The position numbers were made by a program, and so were the translations under genes. From the NCBI GenBank assembly GCA_028274465.1, contig CM051457.1, positions 64,046,899 through 64,110,898 of the forward strand: a stretch of 64,000 nucleotides of DNA. The letters are read 5' to 3'. Source of the stretch: Plantago ovata. Its lineage: Eukaryota > Streptophyta > Magnoliopsida > Lamiales > Plantaginaceae. Positions 44,833-55,814 of the stretch are shown here, piece by piece (position 1 is the stretch's first letter; every line of letters starts with the position of its first letter). Below the pieces are notes generated by a model. It was given only the letters and a program-made list of their open reading frames with translations. It searched no databases and was not told the DNA's origin.

Positions 44833-46134
44833 TCAGTATGCAGGAGCAGGAGTCAAAGCCCAAGGGCTATTCAAAATGTGTAAACACAAAGTAAGAGAAA
44901 CAGAAGCAACATTGGAAGATTTAAAACTCATGTATCTCATCGTTTCGACGCCTCTCTCGACCACCTCCTGATTAACAACATCAACGCCTCTCTTCATGCG
45001 CTCCGACAGTTTCTGCAATGTGAAGTCCAGAAAACATCTAATCGTCCCAACAGTCATCATTCCGGTCATATCCACAACGAGCTTCCTATTACTCGGCACT
45101 GACAAAGTCGAAGACACCTTCCCAACCCATCCATTGCTACCAACAAGCTTCTTCGGCTTGTAGAAACTGATCTGCTTCTCGTCATCATCATTGACACCAT
45201 CTTCAAGTTCAATCTTGTTGTAGCAACTCAACTTTGAATTCCGAACTGAACTCTCGTCATCATCATTGACACCATCTTCAAGTTCAATCTTGTTGTAGCA
45301 ACTCAACTTTGAATTCCGAACTGAACTCGCCTTCCAGAACTGATTAGACGTTCGGATCAAAGTCTCCACTCCACTATTACACACAGAAACCATCAAGTCT
45401 TTCACTCTCGCTTCGTGCTTGGGATTAGTCAAGCCTGCGAATATCTCATCGTACGTGTTGATGTTCGCCGTTTTCTCCAGATAAACCGTCACAGCCGTAC
45501 TAACAAACAGTCTTATGCAATCTGCAATCAACTCTTTGTATTTCTCATCACAAGCAACCTCAATCCACCTCTCGACATTCTTGTTCCTCCCGGAAGAATC
45601 TTCGGCATCCGAACATAAGGCCATGACCAAGTTCTTAGCCAAACTGCCAACCACAACAGAAGCAAAACCCGACCCTGCATCCGTAAACAACTTATCGATT
45701 ACCCTCTCAACGAAACCTGGCCTTTTATCCACACAACCACCATATTGCACAGCATGTTGATCACCATATCCTTGCAGAACACCAACTGTGAGAGCCCTAG
45801 TCATCCTAGTTAACGATTCCGAAAACTCATTCGAACTCGTAATCTTGGAAACCTGCTTCAAACTCTGTGGGATTTCATCACAATCGGAATGGAGAATGTC
45901 CTTAACATCTCTGGAAAGAATCCCAATAGTGTCAGCTGAATCAGACAACATTTCAGCTACAAATACAAATGCACTGAACAGTTTGAAGAATCTTTGCCTC
46001 TTTCTAACAGCAGAAGGCAAGTTGTATAATTTACATGCACCATAAGTGGTTAGACCTAATGCACTCAAGAAAAGAAGCCTCTTCTTGTTTTTCCTGGTAA
46101 AGTCTAAACCTTTCTTCAACAGAAGAAAATCCAT
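44833..46134 (-). CDS. PHLOEM PROTEIN 2-LIKE A10-like protein
   Basis: A 433-residue uninterrupted frame, apparently a single exon, starting MDFLLLKKGLDFTRKNKKRL. A hydrophobic segment at about residues 20-37 follows the basic N-terminus and may anchor it in a membrane. Recognised from memory by the segments YNLPSAVRKRQRFFKLFSAF, AEMLSDSADTIGILSRDVKD, IPQSLKQVSKI and ALTVGVLQGYG, which resemble Arabidopsis PP2-A10; despite the name this group lacks an obvious lectin domain and its role is not known. Residues 270-294 and 295-319 are an exact duplication. The start has a basic N-terminus as expected and stop is TGA at 44833-44835. No other frame defects. Confidence 0.8.
   Translation of the reverse strand: MDFLLLKKGLDFTRKNKKRLLFLSALGLTTYGACKLYNLPSAVRKRQRFFKLFSAFVFVAEMLSDSADTIGILSRDVKDILHSDCDEIPQSLKQVSKITSSNEFSESLTRMTRALTVGVLQGYGDQHAVQYGGCVDKRPGFVERVIDKLFTDAGSGFASVVVGSLAKNLVMALCSDAEDSSGRNKNVERWIEVACDEKYKELIADCIRLFVSTAVTVYLEKTANINTYDEIFAGLTNPKHEARVKDLMVSVCNSGVETLIRTSNQFWKASSVRNSKLSCYNKIELEDGVNDDDESSVRNSKLSCYNKIELEDGVNDDDEKQISFYKPKKLVGSNGWVGKVSSTLSVPSNRKLVVDMTGMMTVGTIRCFLDFTLQKLSERMKRGVDVVNQEVVERGVETMRYMSFKSSNVASVSLTLCLHILNSPWALTPAPAY
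45178..45327 (-). repeat. Exact 75-bp in-frame tandem duplication in the PP2-A10-like gene
   Basis: 45178-45252 and 45253-45327 are identical over 75 bp. They encode two copies of a 25-residue segment (SSVRNSKLSCYNKIELEDGV then NDDDE). The absence of any difference implies a very recent event, or an assembly error. Confidence 0.95.
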
Positions 46135-46233
46135 GATTGAGTAGAATACAAATGTTGAAAGAAAACAAGAGGGAATGTGTAATAATATGAGGAGAAAAGA
46201 TGCAGTTTGAATACGTGTATGTGTGTATGACTC

Positions 46234-46254
46234 TCTATCTATCTATCTATCTAT
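46234..46254. repeat. (CTAT)n microsatellite
   Basis: About five CTAT units in the 5' flank of the PP2-A10-like gene, roughly 100 bp upstream of its start codon. Likely to vary in length between individuals. Confidence 0.9.
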
Positions 46255-46534
46255 GTATAATTGAGTACGGTGTTTTTTTTTTTAATGTTATCCAAGTGTG
46301 GGAATTGAAGGGTATGTTAGGTTGGGTTTGGTTTTTGTATAATTACGTGGGAAAGTATAGGGCGATAACTGGAAGTGGATATGGATGATTTGTAGTGTAG
46401 AGGGAGAACACTCCCGGTTCATCTGATATTGCACAAATTTTGTTAGAAGTGAAAATTAAGTATTAGATGGACTATTGATTAAGAAAATAGAAAGTATTTG
46501 AATAGACACGTATATAAAATAGACTTAAAAAAAT

Positions 46535-46795
46535 TGTTACTTCCTGTGTTATTTTAAGAAGTGTCCCAGTTTAAATTTTTTAAACCAACAACTTTCAATT
46601 TTAATTTCCAATTACTCTTAAATTATAATAATAAAATATTTAAAGAAATTATATTATGAAAATATAGAATCTAAATTTTCATAATATAATTTTAGTACAT
46701 ATTTTATTATTATAGTTTAATACTAATTCAGATTAAAGTTTAAAGATTTTGATTGGGAAAAGTCAAACCGGAGAAGAGAGGATATATAAAAATAT
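46535..46795. mobile_element. Possible decayed Stowaway-like MITE
   Basis: An inverted repeat in AT-rich DNA: AAATTATAATAATAAAATAT (about 46619) is mirrored near 46690-46730, and TTATATTATGAAAAT by ATTTTCATAATATAA. The left edge TTACTTCCTGTGTTATTTTA followed by AAGAAGTGTCCCAGTTT resembles the CTCCCTCCGTCCC termini of plant Stowaway/mariner elements. The right edge is much less clear. The presence of a true element is uncertain. Confidence 0.45.
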
Positions 46796-46917
46796 ACTAA
46801 ACAGACAAATATAAGAGTCTTATTATTGTGAAAAAAAGTAAATTAATTTATGAAGTTTTGAGCAATGCCGAGACAGTATAGTTTATTGGTATTATTATAT
46901 TAATATATGTTATATGA

Positions 46918-47070
46918 GTGGTAGTTTTGATAGGATCAGAGGATAGAGATGGACTGAACGTTGAAGCAGTAGAGCGGCTGGAGATAGCTGTTCCAAGACA
47001 AGTCAATAGCTTTAGCCTTCTTGAGTCATGGTGGCTACCTCAGCCGACTTCACTATCTGATCTCACCTAG
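46918..47070 (+). pseudogene. Orphan open frame resembling a terminal exon
   Basis: An open frame of about 50 codons with no ATG start, ending TAG at 47068-47070. It follows a TTTTGATAG/GATC splice-acceptor-like site at 46931-46933 and translates to SEDRDGLNVEAVERLEIAVP then RQVNSFSLLESWWLPQPTSL and SDLT. The composition is protein-like and different from the AT-rich surroundings. No upstream exons were found between it and the PP2-A10-like gene. It may be a relict of a host gene or a captured fragment. The protein is not recognised. Confidence 0.35.
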
Positions 47071-47508
47071 TATATAGATAAAGAATATTATCGGTTATGC
47101 CACCTTAGCTAATGCTCACCCTTCCCTACTACCTACAGGATGATGATATGTGGAATTAATTATACGCAAGTGGAACTTACCCGTTATGTGAGACGAATTT
47201 TTTGGAAAACATAAAATTCTAATACGTTTACATTTAGGCTTCATCTTCGACTCCTAATTGATTTTTTTAAACGGTAATATTACAAGTACTCCTATACTAG
47301 TGTTATAATAAACTTTGTAAACCACCTTGTTTATCCACAATTGGTCACTAACTCACTACTCCATTTCATCTCTAAAGTTAATATTTACATCATAATTCAT
47401 AAATCTCCCATTTAATTTACTTCTTCTAAATGTTAGATACGAAATGATTGACTCCAAGACAAGTGTAATACTCTAATAAACATTATTATTATTATGGGAA
47501 TGTCCCAC
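47071..47508. other. Intergenic AT-rich DNA left of the copia insertion
   Basis: No open frame, RNA gene or repeat recognised. It ends in the CCGGT that is duplicated at 56503-56507. Confidence 0.5.
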
Positions 47509-47513
47509 CCGGT

Positions 47514-49447
47514 TGTTAGTAAAAGTGAGAAAAATTGCCTCTAAGGCTAAGCAGCGGAAGTTTAAAATTTTTATCTCACTAAAACTGATATGACTATATT
47601 GTTTATTAAACTGGAAGAAATCACTTACGTGTCCTCCAGTAGATAAGCAAATTGACCGGGTAGCTGTTCCTCAATCTCTAAACAAAGCCTTGCAATCTCC
47701 TCGTCCGGCTGGTTGATTTCTTCTTCGTCAGAGATGAAATCTTCTTCAATGGAATCTCCAAGATTGCTCATCAACAGGTTCCTTGTATCCTTAGACCTCG
47801 GTATCCACGGGCAGTGTATCCACCAAGAACGCTAGGATGTTCTTCTGTGTTTTTGAGCTTCTGAGAGAAAATTATTTCTTTCTGACTGTCAGAGAGAATT
47901 TTCTACGTTGGAATAGAATAGAAGACTTCTTTCTTTCTTTCTGATTTAGTCAGTAAGTTGGTTCAGAAAATCACGTAAGATTTTATCCAAGTAAATCTTA
48001 CTGATTAGAAGACTCCAAAAGTCTTCAACTAACCAACTAAGAGATAATAATAATAATAATCAATTATCTCAAAAATAAACTAGAAGAAAAAAAAAAATAA
48101 ATAAAGAGAAAAAAAAAAAAAATAGAAGGGAGGAGGAGAAGAAAGCCGTGGCTGCTAGCAGCCACGGGCTGGGCCTGGCCCAGCAGCACCATGCTGGGCC
48201 AATTGGCCCAGCTCTCTTTTCTTCTCTTCTTTCTATTTTCTTTCTTGGGCCCTTGATTCAAATCCCGCCCAAGTGCATAGTCTTCAATTGATTAATTAAA
48301 TCCAATTCAATTCAATTAATTATATATTCTAAAATATATTCCACACATAATAAATTAATATTAATCCAATTAATAATAACTCTATTATATTTATGTATAA
48401 TAATTTAATATTAATCTAATTAATATTTAATCCAATATACATAGCTCATTTGTAGAAACACCACCTTGAAGTGTGACCCATAGGGCCTTGCATATTAAGC
48501 AACAATCTAATTAAGGTCATAATAAATTCCTAGACAATTTATCAGACAATATTAATATGCAAGGAACGTTTGTGAGGAAAACAAACCACCTGTAGCGTAG
48601 GGTACTTTGATGATACGGTCCCTTCATTCATGAACACTCGAATGAGTCTAGAATATGGTTATGTGTCTATTCTATTAACTCCATTCATGGTCTCTCAATC
48701 TTATTAGTCGATCTATGAATTATGTCCAAACACCATTTTGACATATTCACATACGGTGGCCACCGGTTTTATGATCGCACTAAATATGAGAAGTGAGTAT
48801 TCTCTCCTTGTATCTATTACGGAGGAATGAATCCTATCTTGGCCCAATCACTCACACCATATGCTTCCTAATGTACCCAACGCATGCCGTATCTACCCTA
48901 CTTTAAGAGTGCAAGCGTTGCACATGGTCAAAGTACATTACTCCACATATGATGTAGTATTGGCCTCAAGTCTAAGGACTACTAGCATCACCCTACACAC
49001 CGATACTACCATAGACACTTAAATAGTTTTACCAAATGGTTTCTCGGTTGGGCATGCCAACACTCTCCAAAGTGTCCATATGTTCATCATGAATAACCAA
49101 GTTCATTCGTAGCAGTGAGACCTACTACATCCTCGAAGGATCTAATGCAACATATGCTAGCTTCAATCACATCATTGATATCCCGTATCTCAATGACCTT
49201 CAGCTAGTGGCTTATTTTAGGACTTAATTATTGACACACAAGCTCCCACTAACTTGGTGATTACCTTAAGTCCTTGGGAACATTTTATCGAATAATTCAA
49301 ACAACCAAATAATGTATTCATAAAATGTAATGCCAATTGTATTTAATAATGTATAGATAAATGAACATAAATAAATAACAATAACTGAATGTAATCAAGT
49401 ACATATTGTCCCTATCGTAGGTTGTCTCTAGGACATATATACTTTCA
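47514..49447 (-). repeat. 3' LTR of the minus-strand copia element
   Basis: 1934 bp with minus-strand ends TGAAAGTATATATGTCC and CTCACTTTTACTAACA. Inside it lies the polypurine tract CCAAGTGGGAGAT (49448-49460, minus strand). Confidence 0.93.
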
Positions 49448-49461
49448 ATCTCCCACTTGGC

Positions 49462-51984
49462 CTAGAGCCAATCACCTACGTGTCTAACACCTATGTTGTT
49501 GAAATGTCTAACATGTTTGTCAATGTTCAACACCTTGGTGAAAGGATCTGCCACATTTTCCTCAGTGGAAACTCGTTCTATAGATACTTCCCCTCTAGCT
49601 ATCATCTCTCTAATTAGATGATACTTCCTAGGTACATGCTTATTCTTGTTAGTGGATCTTGGTTCCTTTGCTTGTGCAACAGCGCCTTCGTTGTCGCAGT
49701 AGACCGTTATAGGACTACTATTAGGAACTACCCCTAGTTCCTTTAGGAATTCTGAAATCCAGACAGCCTCCTTTGAGGCTTCTGCAGCAGCAATGTACTC
49801 GGATTCGGTCGTAGAATCAGCCAAGGTGGATTGCTTTGAACTCTTCCAAGTGACGGCTCCACCATTGAGTGTAAACACATACCCAGTTTGTGATTTATAG
49901 TCGTCTGGGTCCGATTGAAAACCGGCATCGACATAACCACTCATTCGCAACTCTTGTTGTCCACCATATACCAGAAAGGAATCTTTTGTTCTTCTAAGAT
50001 ACTTAAGAATTGCTTTCACAGCTGTCCAGTGTTTCATACCTGGATTCTGTTGGTGTCGACAAGTACAGCTAAGCGCATATGCCACATCTGGCCTTGTACA
50101 ATTCATGGCATACATGATAGATCCAATAGCTGACGCATATGGGATTCTTTTCATGTGTTCGATTTCCTCATCTGTAGAAGGACTATCCTTCGAAGTGAGA
50201 GCAACGCCATGTCTAGCTGGTAAGAAACCTTTATTGGATCCATCCATATTAAAGCGTTTCTCTATTTTGTCGACATATGTGGACTGTGACAACCCTAACA
50301 ATCTTCGGGATCTATCCCTATGGATTTTGATTCCAAGAATGTAACAGGCTTCACCTAAGTCTTTCATCGAGAAAGTCTTAGATAACCACTCCTTTGTGGA
50401 TCGTAACATTTGGACATTGTTTCCCATGATTAATATGTCATCAACATATATAACCATGAAAACAATTCCAGCATCGCTGCGTTTAACATAAACGCATGGA
50501 TCTTCCGCACATCTGATGTAGTCAAACGATTTGACTGCCTCATCAAAGCGAATATTCCAACTCCTTGAGGCTTGCTTTAGTCCATAAATGGATCTCTTTA
50601 GCTTGCAAACTAATTTGGGATTTGACTTAGATGTAAAGCCTTCAGGTTGTATCATATACACCTCTTCCTCGAGATTTCCGTTAAGGAAAGCAGTTTTCAC
50701 ATCCATTTGCCAAATCTCATAATCATAGTATGCTGCTATAGCAAGTAAAATTCGAATAGACTTAAGCTTGGCTACTGGTGAAAAGGTTTCGTCATAATCG
50801 ATACCATATCGTTGACTATAACCTTTAGCCACCAGCCTAGCCTTGTATGTTTGTATGTTGCCATCAGCATCTGTTTTCCTCTTGAAAACCCATTTGCAAC
50901 CGATAGGTCTAACCCCTTCTGGTGCATCAACCAAGTCCCATACTTGATTCTCATACATTGAGTCTATTTCGGATTTCATGGCTTCTTGCCACCTTCTTGA
51001 ATCAATGTCCAACATTGCTTCTTTGTAAGTCTTAGGGTCATCTTTGTGAGATAAGTCAAGTTCAAACTTGTCATTCTCCAAGAGTAAACTTATCTTCTTG
51101 GAAGCTCTCACTTCTAACCTTTTAGACCGACGGAGTGCGGGTTTGTTTGGTTGTGCCGGCTGTATATTCTGATTGTGAGATGGTTCAACTTGTTCAATCT
51201 GTTGAACAGTTGAAGGCAGGTCAGATGCAACAGTTGCACGTGGTTCAGGTGCAACGGTTGCAACTGTATCCTGGGGAGTTGGTTCTGACATGACCTGTTG
51301 AACCGTTCCAGTCGGTTCAGTCAATGTCGGCTCGGTAGGGGCATTTTGGGAATTAGTCAAATTTCCTAAAATGCTCCCACTGGCTGGCAGATATCTTCCC
51401 AGAGATGTGCTCGAGCCATAAGATCCTCCTTGAGCTCCCACTGAATCATTGTCATAACTATTTGACAATTCATTAACCTCAATGTTATTTTCTTGTTCTT
51501 GGATTTCCTCGAGTTCTATCTCATTTCTACTATGTTGCTTGAAGACATAATCATCTTCCAGAAAGGCAGCCTGTCTGGAAACAATGATGTTATGTTCCTC
51601 AGGCAGATAGAAGTAGTAACCCTTGGTTTCCTTAGGATATCCAATAAAATAACATTTCTCACTTCTGGGTTCCAGTTTCCCTGCGAGCATTATTTTCACA
51701 TATGCTGGACAACCCCAGGCATGCATATGTGAAAGACTTGGCTTCTTGCCATACCATAACTCATATGGTGTTTTCTCGACTGATTTGGACGGAACCCTAT
51801 TCAGAATATATATTGAGTCTAGTAACGCGTATCCCCATAAGAAGATTGGAAGAGTTGTGAAATTCATCATGGATCTTACCATGTCTAACAAAGTTCGATT
51901 TCTCCTCTCAGAAACACCATTCATTTGTGGTGTTCCTGGTGGAGTCCATTGTGATTGAATTCCATTAAGCTTTAAGTAATCCAA
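49462..51984 (-). CDS. Copia integrase C-terminal part, reverse transcriptase and RNase H
   Basis: An 840-residue open frame. It starts in the integrase core ([18 protein letters not shown]) and continues with the integrase tail ([30 protein letters not shown]). A Pro/Thr/Gln-rich linker is at about residues 200-280. Reverse transcriptase (about 345-590) has [33 protein letters not shown] and the catalytic [10 protein letters not shown]. RNase H (about 675-815) has MSGYVDAGFQSD, ADSTTESEYIA and VYCDNEGAVAQA. It ends RHVGDWL at 49462. Fully open and well conserved, so recent. Confidence 0.94.
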   Translation of the reverse strand: MDYLKLNGIQSQWTPPGTPQMNGVSERRNRTLLDMVRSMMNFTTLPIFLWGYALLDSIYILNRVPSKSVEKTPYELWYGKKPSLSHMHAWGCPAYVKIMLAGKLEPRSEKCYFIGYPKETKGYYFYLPEEHNIIVSRQAAFLEDDYVFKQHSRNEIELEEIQEQENNIEVNELSNSYDNDSVGAQGGSYGSSTSLGRYLPASGSILGNLTNSQNAPTEPTLTEPTGTVQQVMSEPTPQDTVATVAPEPRATVASDLPSTVQQIEQVEPSHNQNIQPAQPNKPALRRSKRLEVRASKKISLLLENDKFELDLSHKDDPKTYKEAMLDIDSRRWQEAMKSEIDSMYENQVWDLVDAPEGVRPIGCKWVFKRKTDADGNIQTYKARLVAKGYSQRYGIDYDETFSPVAKLKSIRILLAIAAYYDYEIWQMDVKTAFLNGNLEEEVYMIQPEGFTSKSNPKLVCKLKRSIYGLKQASRSWNIRFDEAVKSFDYIRCAEDPCVYVKRSDAGIVFMVIYVDDILIMGNNVQMLRSTKEWLSKTFSMKDLGEACYILGIKIHRDRSRRLLGLSQSTYVDKIEKRFNMDGSNKGFLPARHGVALTSKDSPSTDEEIEHMKRIPYASAIGSIMYAMNCTRPDVAYALSCTCRHQQNPGMKHWTAVKAILKYLRRTKDSFLVYGGQQELRMSGYVDAGFQSDPDDYKSQTGYVFTLNGGAVTWKSSKQSTLADSTTESEYIAAAEASKEAVWISEFLKELGVVPNSSPITVYCDNEGAVAQAKEPRSTNKNKHVPRKYHLIREMIARGEVSIERVSTEENVADPFTKVLNIDKHVRHFNNIGVRHVGDWL

Positions 51985-52059
51985 GAATTCCTTACTTAAG
52001 TATTCTCCTCCTCGATCTGATCGAAGAGTCTTAATACTTCTTTCAAGTTGTTTCTCTAC

Positions 52060-53721
52060 TTAAACCTTATATTCTTTGAATTTCTCAAAAGCTTCAGATT
52101 TGTGTTTCATAAGATACACATAGCCAAATCTAGAGAAATCATCGGTAAAGGTTATGAAGTAAGAATACCCACCCCTAGCTTGAGTTTTAAAAGGTCCACA
52201 CACATCAGAGTGAACTAACTCAAGTACTTGTTTAGCACGAGTACCCTTTCCGGAAAAAGGTTTCTTGATCATTTTTCCTTTAAGACATGATTCACAATTC
52301 CCATATGATTCAAAATCAAATGGTGCTAAATAGTCTAACTTTCTTAACCTTGCAATTCTTGTCTCATTAATGTGACCAAGTCTACAATGCCACAAGTAAG
52401 TGATATTTCTTGAATTATCAAGCTTTGGTCGTTTGTTTTGTATATGAAATAAATTATGTCTACATTCAAGTAAGTACAAACCATTCATAAGAGGAGCATT
52501 TCCAACATCAATACCATTATGCGAAAAATAACAATTATTATTGGCAAAACGGAAGGAAAACCCTTCATTGTCTAACATAGGAATGGAAATAATGTTTCTT
52601 ACAATAGAAGGAACGAAATAACAATTATTCAGTTCTAAAACAAAACCCGAGGGTAAATTTAATCTATAAGTTCCAACACGTAGGGCAGCAACGGACGATC
52701 CATTTCCTACGCGTAGATCAATTTCCCTTGGTCTAACCTGTCGGCTATCAATGAGCCCCTGCAAATTGTTACAAATGTGTGAGCCACAAGCAGTATCTAA
52801 TACCCAACAATTCGAGTTTTGTGTAGACATATTTATCTCAATGACAAACATACCTTGATGGGAGCCAGATGCACCATGCGTGGTCACAACTCCATCAGCA
52901 ATTGCCTTTGGGCAATCTCTCTTCCAGTGTCCTTTCTGCTTGCAGTAAAGACACGTATCCTTCTCCATGTTCACCACCTTCTTCTGATTTCCAGCCTTAC
53001 GCTTAAAAACCTTAGCCTTAGGTCCAATCTTTGGCTTCTTGGTTTGCTTAGTCTTACCCTTTGAGCCATAGCCCTTAGGGTGAGCCTTCGCAGATGATCC
53101 AACCAACATAACAGACTTCTTCTTAGGTTGAGCCTGTTCATAGGTCTTAAGCATATTGTGGATTTCAGGAAGTGTAGCATCCTTGGCATTCATATTGTAA
53201 TTCATGATGAATGTGGAATATGAATCCGGCAATGATTGAAGGATGATAATGACTGAAACACGGTTCTCAAATTTGATTCCAGCAGTTGCCAGTTTCTCAA
53301 TGAGTCCAATCATCTTGAGCACGTGTTCAGATACATTTCCTCCTTCAGACATCCTCATTTTGAAGATTTCTCTAAGAAGATCAAATTCAACACTCTTAGA
53401 AACAGTTCCAAAGAGGCTTTTGAGGTGCACGAGCATTTCATATGGCATCATGTTTTCATGTTGCCTTTGCAGCTCCATAGTCATTGCAGCTAGCATAACA
53501 CACTGTGCATTAGCAGCATCATCTTTGTGCTTCTGGTGAGCAACTTTGTCAAACTTAGCAAGCTCAGCAGCAGCAGTAGGAGGAGTGGGGATTGGTTCGT
53601 CCAAGACGTACTCAATTTTCTCTTGCCTAAGCACCAAACGAATGTTACGGATCCAATCCATAAAGTTTGGACCAGTAAGAGTGCATTTCTCCAAGATCAT
53701 TCTTATGGATAAATTGGCCAT
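52060..53721 (-). CDS. Copia gag, protease and integrase N-terminal part
   Basis: A 553-residue frame starting MANLSIRMILEKCTLTGPNF. Gag covers about residues 1-230. A CCHC zinc knuckle, CLYCKQKGHWKRDC, is at about residue 255. The protease has [13 protein letters not shown] at about 305. The pre-integrase HHCC region has [18 protein letters not shown] at about 440. The integrase begins with HSDVCGPF and TDDFSRFGY. It is related to the plus-strand element's gag (shared FTGPN-x-x-DWIRN block), but distinct. Confidence 0.93.
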   Translation of the reverse strand: MANLSIRMILEKCTLTGPNFMDWIRNIRLVLRQEKIEYVLDEPIPTPPTAAAELAKFDKVAHQKHKDDAANAQCVMLAAMTMELQRQHENMMPYEMLVHLKSLFGTVSKSVEFDLLREIFKMRMSEGGNVSEHVLKMIGLIEKLATAGIKFENRVSVIIILQSLPDSYSTFIMNYNMNAKDATLPEIHNMLKTYEQAQPKKKSVMLVGSSAKAHPKGYGSKGKTKQTKKPKIGPKAKVFKRKAGNQKKVVNMEKDTCLYCKQKGHWKRDCPKAIADGVVTTHGASGSHQGMFVIEINMSTQNSNCWVLDTACGSHICNNLQGLIDSRQVRPREIDLRVGNGSSVAALRVGTYRLNLPSGFVLELNNCYFVPSIVRNIISIPMLDNEGFSFRFANNNCYFSHNGIDVGNAPLMNGLYLLECRHNLFHIQNKRPKLDNSRNITYLWHCRLGHINETRIARLRKLDYLAPFDFESYGNCESCLKGKMIKKPFSGKGTRAKQVLELVHSDVCGPFKTQARGGYSYFITFTDDFSRFGYVYLMKHKSEAFEKFKEYKV

Positions 53722-55801
53722 CTTTTCAGACCTAGAGAAGTAAATAAATAAAACTGTAATTAAAACTCTAAAATTAATTTCTATGATTACAATCAGCGAC
53801 TAAATAAACTAGGACTTTAGCTTTATTTAGTTCTCACTATTTTCACATACTCTTGACCCCTATAGAGAGTACGAACGATTATCTTATAATTGTTGTAGTG
53901 AGCCAAGATCCATGCTTGCACTATTATAGCCCCAGCTATGGCTGATCACTATAATAATCAAACAGGTAGGTCTCCAAACCAATTGTACAATACAACTCTT
54001 GGTTGATCAAAACTATTTTGATCGATGTCCCTAAATTATGCCTGACGCTATGGCGACTCGACATAATTCAAGTAAGTCATAACCATCACACGGCACCAAC
54101 AATGGTCCTATGGAAGCAACTTTCTTACGGCAAACAGAGTAAGCACTATGGTGCATATTACTCATGAGATTAGCAAGTCCATTTAACCTTCAATTATGAT
54201 GGGTGACATCATGCGATTTACTCGAGACTTAAATTGGTTGGGGAACCTTTAAACGGGGTATTTAATCGCTTGACCAAGATCCCTAACATGCATCACATAA
54301 TGGGTGCCGCCTACCCAAGGCTCATGCAATGCGGTCTAACAAGTAATGAGTGCCGCCTACTCATACATATCAATTGCGGACTAGCAAGTAATGGGTGCCG
54401 CCTACCCATGCATATGACAGATGCGGTCCGGAAACGAATGGGTGCCGCCTACCCATACAATAAATGCGGACTAACAATATTTAAATACAATTAAATAATT
54501 AAATTGCTCATGTTGACATACAATACATATGATACAACCAAGTTGGAGCATATAAGTAGTTGTTGTGGATCATTATCATTATATGTAAATCAAAATCTAA
54601 TTTATAAATTCTCTAAGAATTTCCAAAACATTTAAAACAAGTTTTAATAATAATATAATCTTCCAAAGCATTACATTACTATTAAAATGTAGTTTATAAA
54701 CTATTTATAAACTAACAAACATGTTACTAAATATTATAAACTAATATTTATGGTTCTAAACATTTTAATCACTTTCCAAAAGTATTAATAGGGTTTTAAA
54801 ATAATTTATAAACCATTTATAAATTAAATAATAAGTTTCTAAAACTCCAAGGACCTCTTTATAATTCTCAGAAAGTTGAAATTAAGTTTCTGGGTCAATT
54901 TGAAAACATTTAGCAAAGTCTGGGGTCAATTCAAAATAATCTGAAGTTCAAGGGCTTGAGCCCCAATAAGACAGAATTGTCAAATTGGGACACAAGTCCC
55001 TGAATTCTTCTTTCTTGACTATTAGTGACCACCAATGTTTCTGCAAAAGTTCAATTGAGTCCCTGTAACAATGAAAAGTTTCCAAAACCTTCAATCTTCA
55101 TCTCAACTCGAATCTAAGGTCCACAAACATGTTCTAAACATCATACACCATTGAAGAACAAATCGCAAGGTCATAAAAACGTTTAGAACAGAGAACGAAA
55201 AATTTTTTAATAAACTTCCGATCGGGTTGAACGGAATCAACCCAATCGATTCCGTTCGACCCGGTTCTTGCTCGTATCATCTTCCTCATGCTCCAGTGAT
55301 TCTTCTCCATATAAGTTTGGCTTGATTCGAGTTTATGTTTACAAAGCTTGAAATCACCATTAATGGAGTCTTCAAGCTTCATAACCCATAAACAAATCAA
55401 GCATTGAATCTTGAAGGGGACAGAAGAGAAGAGACCATGAACGGAGGAAGATGGCGGCGGCGCCGCGGTCGGAGCCGAGCTCCGGCGCCGGCGAAGTCGA
55501 CCTGGTCGACTTGGGGAAGAAGAAGAAGACTTCTTCTTCTCCCCTTTTTTTTTGATTTTCCCTTTTCCATTTATCTAATAAATGAATCTGGAAAATAAAA
55601 TATGAATGTTATTTATTTCCTTTCTTTAAATCTAATATGAAGAATCTGGAAATAAAATACATGCAATAATAAAACCCAATTTTCTTTTCTTTAAATCCAA
55701 TTAAAGAATCTGGAAATTTTATATTTTTTTTTACATATATATAATAATCCACAACAACATTAAACGTAAATCATAAACGAATATAGTCATGAATCAGCCT
55801 A
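53722..55801 (-). other. 5' leader of the minus-strand copia element
   Basis: About 2.1 kb of untranslated sequence between the primer site and gag. It carries a small GC-rich patch (about 55440-55520), AT-rich DNA and the hairpin array at 54301-54456. No gene is visible; short open frames near 55134-55598 are not supported. Confidence 0.7.
54301..54456 (-). repeat. Array of four hairpins in the minus-strand copia leader
   Basis: Inverted repeats at 54301-54317, 54346-54364, 54391-54409 and 54438-54456, spaced 45-47 nt. On the element strand they read ATGGGT-AGGCGGC-ACCCAT, with one stem changed on both sides to ATGAGT/ACTCAT. A GACCGCAT-like spacer recurs. The array has the same loop, copy number and spacing as that in the other copia family at 26267-26418. 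Confidence 0.85.
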
Positions 55802-55813
55802 GCTCCGATACCA
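55802..55813 (-). promoter_or_regulatory. Primer-binding site (tRNA-Met type)
   Basis: Minus strand reads TGGTATCGGAGC one base inside the LTR end, one base different from TGGTATCAGAGC in the other copia elements. Confidence 0.88.
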
Positions 55814-55814
55814 T

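Noticed and set aside
55134-55598. Host gene in the copia leader (88- and 64-residue frames)
   Set aside because: Short, on opposite strands, low-complexity in part and inside the leader of a bounded element.
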